A DNA stretch of 7,007 bases from Planctomycetaceae bacterium UBA969 (GTDB lineage Bacteria > Planctomycetota > Planctomycetia > Gemmatales > Gemmataceae): contig DBCB01000162.1 in the NCBI GenBank assembly GCA_002303765.1, positions 1 to 7,007 on the forward strand, written 5' to 3'. Below the pieces are notes generated by a model. The model made no database searches. It was not told where the DNA came from and saw nothing but the letters and a program-made list of their open reading frames with translations. Position numbers and translations under genes: made by a program. This document shows positions 1 to 4,530 of the stretch, one piece after another; positions within the stretch are counted from its first letter, which is position 1, and the number at the start of each line of letters is the position of its first letter.

Positions 1-1128
1 TGATCCAATATTACCCGTCACCGCATTTCCAGTGTGAAGGCCTATGCCAACTGTCGTGGGAAGAATGTTCCCAGCATCAATTTCTTCTTTAAGCTTTTGT
101 AGGATTTCTTTCGAAGCTTTAACGGCATTGTGACTATCGAAACCATCAGAAAACGGTGCTCCAAATACAGCCATGAATCCATCACCGAGGAATTTATTAA
201 TGATCCCATGGTTGAGATTCACAATATTTATCATGAAATCAAACAGGGAGTTTAGATAAGCGACAACTTCCTGCGGAGTACGGTTTTCTGAAAATGTAGT
301 AAAGTTTCGGATATCCAGAAACATCACACAAACATTTTGAACTTCCCCTTCCGTTGAATTCTTTTGGTGGAGGAGTTTTTCCATGACGGCAGGGGAAACA
401 TGTTGGCCAAACATACCCATGATGTGGTTTTTCTCGCTTATAGATTGAAAAGATTTTAGAAACCCATTTTTTAATTTGTTAGTAATAATCCCCGTGATTA
501 TCCCAGCGGCCAAGAGAATTAAGCCTTTTATTAGATGCGCTAGAATCTTATAAGTTGGTCCCATCTCATGAAATTCGACTGGAAATTCTGTTGTATTAAT
601 AATGTACAATGCAAGCAAAACATATTCGATTGCAGCAACTGCACCTGTAAAAACACAAATGCAAAAATTTAGTCTTAATCCGGAAAGTGCAATAATTAAA
701 AAATACATAAAAACTGCGGGAAGGAATAGCGCATAAACATGTAATGTATGGCTAAATATTAAAATTAGCATTGTTGGCAAACTGATTTCTACGAGGGCAA
801 CAATATAGTGACATATTGCAGGAACGCTTTTGCCTGTATTCAAGCAGTGCTTAAGGATGTACCAAATAAGCAATTCAAATAATGCAAATCCAATAACTAC
901 TGGCTCTAGGACGCTCCGTGGTATAGGAAATTTGTCAGAAAATGAAGGATCGGCAATATTTAAATTCGAAGCTATGGTGATAATAATTGCGAAGGATCCT
1001 TGAACAATAGCGAAAATTAAAGCTCGTAGTTTTTCAATCTTAAGAATTTCATATTCAACGGTTTTTGTGATATTTTCTTGTTCAGCTTTTGCCATGTTGG
1101 AAATGGTGGACCGTTCTTCATTTGTCAT
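1..1128 (-). CDS. Membrane-bound class III adenylate/guanylate cyclase, 3'-partial
   Basis: This gene encodes a class III nucleotide cyclase that makes cyclic AMP (or possibly cGMP) at the inner membrane. 376 residues are visible, and the C-terminus lies beyond the left edge. A charged N-terminus of about 35 residues precedes about six hydrophobic segments (roughly 37-54, 74-93, 103-125, 131-150, 152-177 and 198-216). The junction motif MFGQHVSPAVMEKLL (238-252) is typical of the lead-in to bacterial cyclase domains. The catalytic domain starts near 264. Metal-binding aspartates are D272 in FLDIRNFTTFSE and D316 in KFLGDGFMAVFG. K312 sits where adenylate cyclases carry the adenine-selecting lysine, so cAMP is the better guess. 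The domain breaks off after GIGLHTGNAVTGNIG, before the second base-contact residue and the transition-state Asn/Arg pair, so activity cannot be confirmed. The ATG at 1128 is chosen because AAAGG lies 8 nt upstream; a second in-frame ATG at 1095 is less likely. There is no recognisable sensor domain apart from the membrane helices. Confidence 0.93.
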   Translation of the reverse strand, partial: MTNEERSTISNMAKAEQENITKTVEYEILKIEKLRALIFAIVQGSFAIIITIASNLNIADPSFSDKFPIPRSVLEPVVIGFALFELLIWYILKHCLNTGKSVPAICHYIVALVEISLPTMLILIFSHTLHVYALFLPAVFMYFLIIALSGLRLNFCICVFTGAVAAIEYVLLALYIINTTEFPVEFHEMGPTYKILAHLIKGLILLAAGIITGIITNKLKNGFLKSFQSISEKNHIMGMFGQHVSPAVMEKLLHQKNSTEGEVQNVCVMFLDIRNFTTFSENRTPQEVVAYLNSLFDFMINIVNLNHGIINKFLGDGFMAVFGAPFSDGFDSHNAVKASKEILQKLKEEIDAGNILPTTVGIGLHTGNAVTGNIGS

Positions 1129-1136
1129 TTATTTTG

Positions 1137-1141
1137 CCTTT
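1137..1141 (-). promoter_or_regulatory. Ribosome-binding site of the cyclase gene
   Basis: On the minus strand AAAGG is followed by an 8-nt spacer and the ATG at 1128. This supports that start over the later in-frame ATG at 1095. Confidence 0.6.
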
Positions 1142-1175
1142 GGACTTTTTGAGCAAACAACAGATTTTAAATTAC

Positions 1176-1253
1176 TTATGCCCGTTGTTTAATTGTAAGT
1201 TGATATCGAAGATTAGCATCTTCCTTGTTTGAAAAGATATTTTCGCAATCCAT
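1176..1253 (-). CDS. Possible 25-codon small ORF upstream of the cyclase (doubtful)
   Basis: An ATG at 1253 opens a 25-residue frame (starts MDCENIFSNKED, ends IKQRA) that stops at 1176, 47 nt before the cyclase start codon. AAAGG sits only one base ahead of the ATG, which is too close for a normal Shine-Dalgarno site. An in-frame stop lies just upstream, so it is not the remnant of a longer visible frame. It could be a leader peptide or chance. I do not recognise the peptide, and chance is the more likely explanation. Confidence 0.12.
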   Translation of the reverse strand: MDCENIFSNKEDANLRYQLTIKQRA

Positions 1254-1502
1254 ACCTTTAAGTTATAAACATATTGCTTGATAATAATACGCAATTGTTT
1301 CAATATTCTTGTGATGTTTTATGCAAGAATCTCTCTGACTACTTGCCCATGCACATCGGTTAGGCCGAAATCGCGCGTTTGTCTGCACTAATCATTGCTT
1401 GATTCTGTTGCTCGGTTGCAAACCCTTAATATTCAAAAGCTTTTTATTATTGCTCTATTAATAATTTTTGATTTTAAGGGTTTTAGCTTAACAAAAGGGA
1501 TA

Positions 1503-1592
1503 GTTAACTAAATTGATGGCATCAAATGGGCCATTTTAGCCAAAAAAAGGCCCCTGAACAACATAGTGTTCAGGGGCCAGAATTTAGTTAAC
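1503..1592. repeat. 12-bp perfect inverted repeat flanking the terminator
   Basis: GTTAACTAAATT at 1503-1514 is the exact reverse complement of AATTTAGTTAAC at 1581-1592. The arms enclose 66 bp that contain the whole terminator hairpin and its T-tract. The left arm overlaps a 10-bp palindrome, TAGTTAACTA (1501-1510). The arms could pair to form an outer stem around the terminator, or they could be a protein-binding pair. No function is shown. Confidence 0.6.
1542..1578 (-). terminator. Rho-independent terminator of the multicopper oxidase gene
   Basis: Read on the minus strand, GGCCCCTGAACA and TGTTCAGGGGCC form a perfect 12-bp stem (1549-1560 with 1567-1578) around a 6-nt loop. A run of seven T residues (1548-1542) follows directly. 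The hairpin begins 35 nt after the oxidase stop codon. GC pairs are concentrated at the base of the stem, as in a strong intrinsic terminator. On the plus strand the hairpin is preceded by A's and has no following T-run, so it works in one direction only. Confidence 0.95.
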
Positions 1593-1612
1593 CAGATGCT
1601 CTTACTGTTTGG

Positions 1613-4339
1613 TTAGTAAGTACCACCAAGGTTGGCTCCGCCATCAAAGCCAACAGTAAAAGGAGAAAATTCTTCTTCCAAGGTAGGTTGGGTGGCTCCC
1701 GGGAGAAGAGAAAAGCGCTTTACAACGGTGGAAGTTCCAAAACCAGTAGCAGCAAGGAAATCGGAGCCATTGCTAACAGCAACTGAGCCAACCCGAACGC
1801 CAGTGGTAAGGTTGGAATCGAAAGCGAAAAAGTCAGCAACATTCTCAAACATTACTTCTGGCGTATCCATGGTGATGTCATGGGTTTCCATGGCTTGCCA
1901 GATGGTAACCTCAGGTCCACCTGTGAGGGTGCCAGTAAGAATCCTGTAAAATCCGCCAAAGGGAGTCCCTGAATTAAGGCCAACAGCAACCTGAACGCCT
2001 CCGGTATAAGCCGCTTCATAAGCCATGAATTCACCAGTGAGGTTCATGGAAATGGATTGGTTACCAGGAAGAATCGGTGTATCACCAATCATGAAAAATC
2101 TTGAATTTCTGAATGACTTAACATGAGAGCCACCGCCAGCGCCTGCACCGGTCACAACCGAATTAAATGAAGAGCCATCAACATCGCCTACTGCAACCGT
2201 GACGCCGCCACGGAAAGACTGATCATAGGCAAAGAACTGTGTAAGAATATTTCCAGTTTGGCCATCAAAGATATTAACTTGAGGGCCACCACCAGGGCCT
2301 GCGCCTACAACGATGTCGGCAAAACCATCCGCATTGAAATCGCCACCTGCAACACTTACCCCACCGCTGAAAGCAGTACTGAAAGCGAAGAAGTCAAACA
2401 GGGTAGTGGTGAAATTAGTAGCACCATTGAATACTTGAACTCTAGGTCCGCCACCTGCGCCAGCGCCAACGATAAGATCAGAGATGCCATCGTTATTAAC
2501 ATCTGCCACCGCAGTTTGAACACCGCCTGTGAAGTCTTCTTCAAAGGCAAAGAAACTTGCGAGTACGCTATTATCAATGCCACTATAAACATTGACAGCG
2601 GGGCCACCGCCTGCGCCTGCTCCGGTTGCATAAATGGGCGTTTCGGGCTGGACGGTATTTAAGCTCATCATGCCACGATCTTCATGGGCAAGAATATGGC
2701 AGTGGTAGACAAATGACCCAGTGAAATCAAGGTTCTTAATGCGTATTACCACTCTACCGGGAGTGATTACAGTCCCGTTTGCATCAACTTGCGCAGCGGG
2801 AACAAGTACAACATCCTGATACCATTGCTGGGGGGAGGTAACAGTTACCATACCAATATTTTTAGTGTTACTAGGCACAAACATCGACATAACTTGAACA
2901 TCGTTGACATGGTAATGGAATGGGTGGGGGACTTTGGAATTATTAATCAAAGTCCATTCTTCCACATCATTAAGCCTTGGCTGGGAAATTTGTGGATTGG
3001 GAAATACCTCACCATTTATTTGAAATTGGGAATTTCCCCCATTACCTGCAGGATTAGGATCAATGGTGAATGTCACCGTACGATTTTCATCAACGGTTGC
3101 AGTGGATAAATTCACAAAGGCTTGGTAACCGGTTGTCGTTAGTGTTGTTGGCGTGGGCAGCGAACTAACCGGCGCGCCGGAAGATGTCATCGTTACATTA
3201 TAAAGGTTGTTGATAGCTGCATTGTTCTGGGAATTCATCTGCAACCTGACACTTTGCCCAGCCACGGCAGGCGCGGTCACCAGAATTGAATAGCGACCAC
3301 CTGTGCCTAAAGTTAGCAGTGTACCACCGGCCTGTTGCGCTGCGGTAAGTGTTACAGGCGTGTTATAGGCGACACCATCCTGGGCAACCACGACTATATC
3401 CTGAAAAGTATTAGTGGTAGTATTTTTCAAGCTGAATTGGGTAGTAAGCCCAGAAGTCATATTTGCAATGTTCCAAACCTCAGTCTGCCCAGGTTGGGCC
3501 GTAATGGTTGGATTAATTAAACCATTGATGGTGAGTTGATTTCCGGTACCACCATTTATTGCCTGCGGCGTAGAGCCTGCGGCAGGGATAACATTCTGTG
3601 CCTGCAAAGCCATGGTCCTTTCAGGAAGGTTGGCTAATTGGACAATGCTACTGTCAGGTTGACCAACAATCAGCATGCTGGACAAACCGCGCGCAACCTG
3701 CTCGGTGGAATACATATGGTTATGGGGATGCATCCAATAAAGGCCATCTGGTTGGGCTTGATCGATTTTATACTCGTAGACAAACCCCTGACCTGCAGGC
3801 ATGGATAAAAGAACATTGTCGGAGCTAAAGTTTGGCGAAATATGGAACCCATGGGTATGATTATTAAGGGGCATTTCAGTCAAATTTGGTGGTTGTACCA
3901 AAACCCCGTCAACATAGATTGGAGTTGCAGGAATTTGCAATGCTTCAAATGCCTGCCCCTCAAGATCATTTAACAAGGTGATTCTAAGTGTGTCGCCACG
4001 ATTGACTTTCAGGGTTGGCGCAGGGTAGGTATCCCCGGTTGTAAGCACAGAAGGGTCATACGCTGAAGTTGTTGAATTATAAACGCTGTTAAAACCATCA
4101 TTAATTGTCCACGAATAAGTTAAAAAACCAGTTGTAGGTACTGCAGATGAGGCCAATGTTTCCAATGATTGAGTTGACACATGAGCCGTATAAGTAATAT
4201 CCAAAAGACGCGTGGTTGGATTCGCTGTAATTACATTGGGTTGAACATAACCCAAAGGATTAGTCGTAGGGGTAATCCTATCTTCTAATAGAAACAAGGA
4301 AGGTTTGAAAAAACTGTTCTTTTTCTTCTTGATGTTCAT
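1613..4339 (-). CDS. Multicopper oxidase fused to C-terminal FG-GAP-like repeats, planctomycete export motif
   Basis: This gene encodes a 908-residue multicopper oxidase of the laccase/copper-oxidase type. Such enzymes oxidise a substrate (phenol, metal ion or similar) and reduce O2 to water; the substrate here is unknown. All four copper motifs are present: H161-T-H163-G, H204-P-H206, H472-P-F-H475-Y-H477, and H546-C547-H548-xxx-H552-xxxx-M557. C547, H552, H472 and M557 fit the type 1 site, and the other histidines fit the trinuclear cluster. Three cupredoxin-like domains span about 70-227, 235-390 and 405-563. Residues 568-908 are six FG-GAP-like repeats. The N-terminus is basic (KKKK) and runs into LFLLEDRITP, the Gemmata-type motif of exported or surface proteins; no classical Sec signal is obvious. 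The ATG at 4339 is chosen because AAAGGAG lies 8 nt upstream and the motif then falls near residue 20. An upstream TTG at 4450 lacks a ribosome-binding site. The enzyme class is secure; the cellular location is inferred. Confidence 0.95.
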   Translation of the reverse strand: MNIKKKKNSFFKPSLFLLEDRITPTTNPLGYVQPNVITANPTTRLLDITYTAHVSTQSLETLASSAVPTTGFLTYSWTINDGFNSVYNSTTSAYDPSVLTTGDTYPAPTLKVNRGDTLRITLLNDLEGQAFEALQIPATPIYVDGVLVQPPNLTEMPLNNHTHGFHISPNFSSDNVLLSMPAGQGFVYEYKIDQAQPDGLYWMHPHNHMYSTEQVARGLSSMLIVGQPDSSIVQLANLPERTMALQAQNVIPAAGSTPQAINGGTGNQLTINGLINPTITAQPGQTEVWNIANMTSGLTTQFSLKNTTTNTFQDIVVVAQDGVAYNTPVTLTAAQQAGGTLLTLGTGGRYSILVTAPAVAGQSVRLQMNSQNNAAINNLYNVTMTSSGAPVSSLPTPTTLTTTGYQAFVNLSTATVDENRTVTFTIDPNPAGNGGNSQFQINGEVFPNPQISQPRLNDVEEWTLINNSKVPHPFHYHVNDVQVMSMFVPSNTKNIGMVTVTSPQQWYQDVVLVPAAQVDANGTVITPGRVVIRIKNLDFTGSFVYHCHILAHEDRGMMSLNTVQPETPIYATGAGAGGGPAVNVYSGIDNSVLASFFAFEEDFTGGVQTAVADVNNDGISDLIVGAGAGGGPRVQVFNGATNFTTTLFDFFAFSTAFSGGVSVAGGDFNADGFADIVVGAGPGGGPQVNIFDGQTGNILTQFFAYDQSFRGGVTVAVGDVDGSSFNSVVTGAGAGGGSHVKSFRNSRFFMIGDTPILPGNQSISMNLTGEFMAYEAAYTGGVQVAVGLNSGTPFGGFYRILTGTLTGGPEVTIWQAMETHDITMDTPEVMFENVADFFAFDSNLTTGVRVGSVAVSNGSDFLAATGFGTSTVVKRFSLLPGATQPTLEEEFSPFTVGFDGGANLGGTY
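1616..2638 (-). repeat. Six tandem FG-GAP-like protein repeats in the oxidase C-terminus
   Basis: Glycine-rich blocks recur about every 52-70 residues: GAGAGGGPAVNVY (573-585), GAGAGGGPRVQVF (625-637), GAGPGGGPQVNIF (679-691), GAGAGGGSHVKSF (731-743), then the weaker LTGGPEVTIW (805-814) and GFGTSTVVKRF (866-876). Each is followed by an FFAF/FFAY/FMAY-type strand and a GGV or GV strand. Calcium-loop motifs follow in repeats 1 and 2 (DVNNDGISD 613-621; DFNADGFAD 667-675) and are degraded in repeat 3 (DVDGSSFNS). The DNA periodicity is about 155-165 bp in the first repeats. The set resembles the surface-protein beta-propellers of Gemmata-like planctomycetes; six blades would be enough for a propeller or part of one. 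Confidence 0.85.
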
Positions 4340-4347
4340 CGCATATT

Positions 4348-4354
4348 CTCCTTT
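4348..4354 (-). promoter_or_regulatory. Strong ribosome-binding site that fixes the oxidase start
   Basis: AAAGGAG on the minus strand lies 8 nt before the ATG at 4339. It is a near-perfect Shine-Dalgarno match, and it rules out the 37-codon extension to the TTG at 4450. Confidence 0.85.
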
Positions 4355-4530
4355 AAAGAGCTTAAATGATTTATTTATTAATATTCTTAATAGAGTAAAC
4401 CCAATAAAATTTATATTGTTAAGATGGGGGAAATAAAAGCGTTCAGGCAAATATTCACTAATTCTTCACATATTTACCAAATGGGGGCGTTTGCCCTTAA
4501 GATTTGCAGGTATTTTGCATTTAAATCAGA
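4355..4530. other. Intergenic region between the coiled-coil gene and the oxidase
   Basis: The gap between the upstream stop (4531) and the oxidase start is 191 bp and is AT-rich. The only hairpin I see is a 4-bp stem, GGGC-GTTT-GCCC (4485-4496), with no T-run on the minus strand, so it is not a convincing terminator. The length suggests the oxidase may have its own promoter here. Several TA-rich -10-like strings occur, but none pairs with a good -35 at normal spacing. Read-through from the upstream gene is also possible. Confidence 0.5.

Larger units (their letters stand above)
1129..1541. other. AT-rich intergenic region upstream of the cyclase gene
   Basis: This stretch of about 410 bp lies between the oxidase terminator and the cyclase start. 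It is strongly AT-rich, apart from a more GC-rich island at about 1340-1385. It must carry the cyclase promoter, because a strong terminator precedes it. However, I find no -35/-10 pair good enough to call against this AT-rich background. Frames are closed by frequent stops. The only open stretches are very short: a 25-codon frame at 1176-1253 on the minus strand, and a frame of about 40 codons from a GTG across the GC-richer island. Neither resembles a known protein. I see no tRNA, riboswitch or repeat array here. Confidence 0.7.

Noticed and set aside
2100..2640. Regularly spaced GC-rich DNA repeats as a possible CRISPR-like array
   Set aside because: The period of about 155-165 bp and the sequence are fully explained by the GAGAGGGP blocks of the coding repeats. 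The copies are not identical and there are no spacer-like units.
2258..2662. Plus-strand ORF of 134 codons inside the oxidase repeat region
   Set aside because: It lies wholly antisense to the repeat-encoding part of the oxidase. The regular glycine codons on the minus strand keep this frame free of stops, and its product has no recognisable motif.
4340..4450. N-terminal extension of the oxidase by 37 codons from a TTG at 4450
   Set aside because: There is no ribosome-binding site ahead of the TTG, whereas AAAGGAG sits at ideal spacing before the ATG at 4339. The extension would also push the LEDR motif away from its usual N-terminal position.
4485..4496. Hairpin GGGC-GTTT-GCCC as a terminator for the coiled-coil gene
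   Set aside because: The stem is only 4 bp and no T-run follows on the minus strand.
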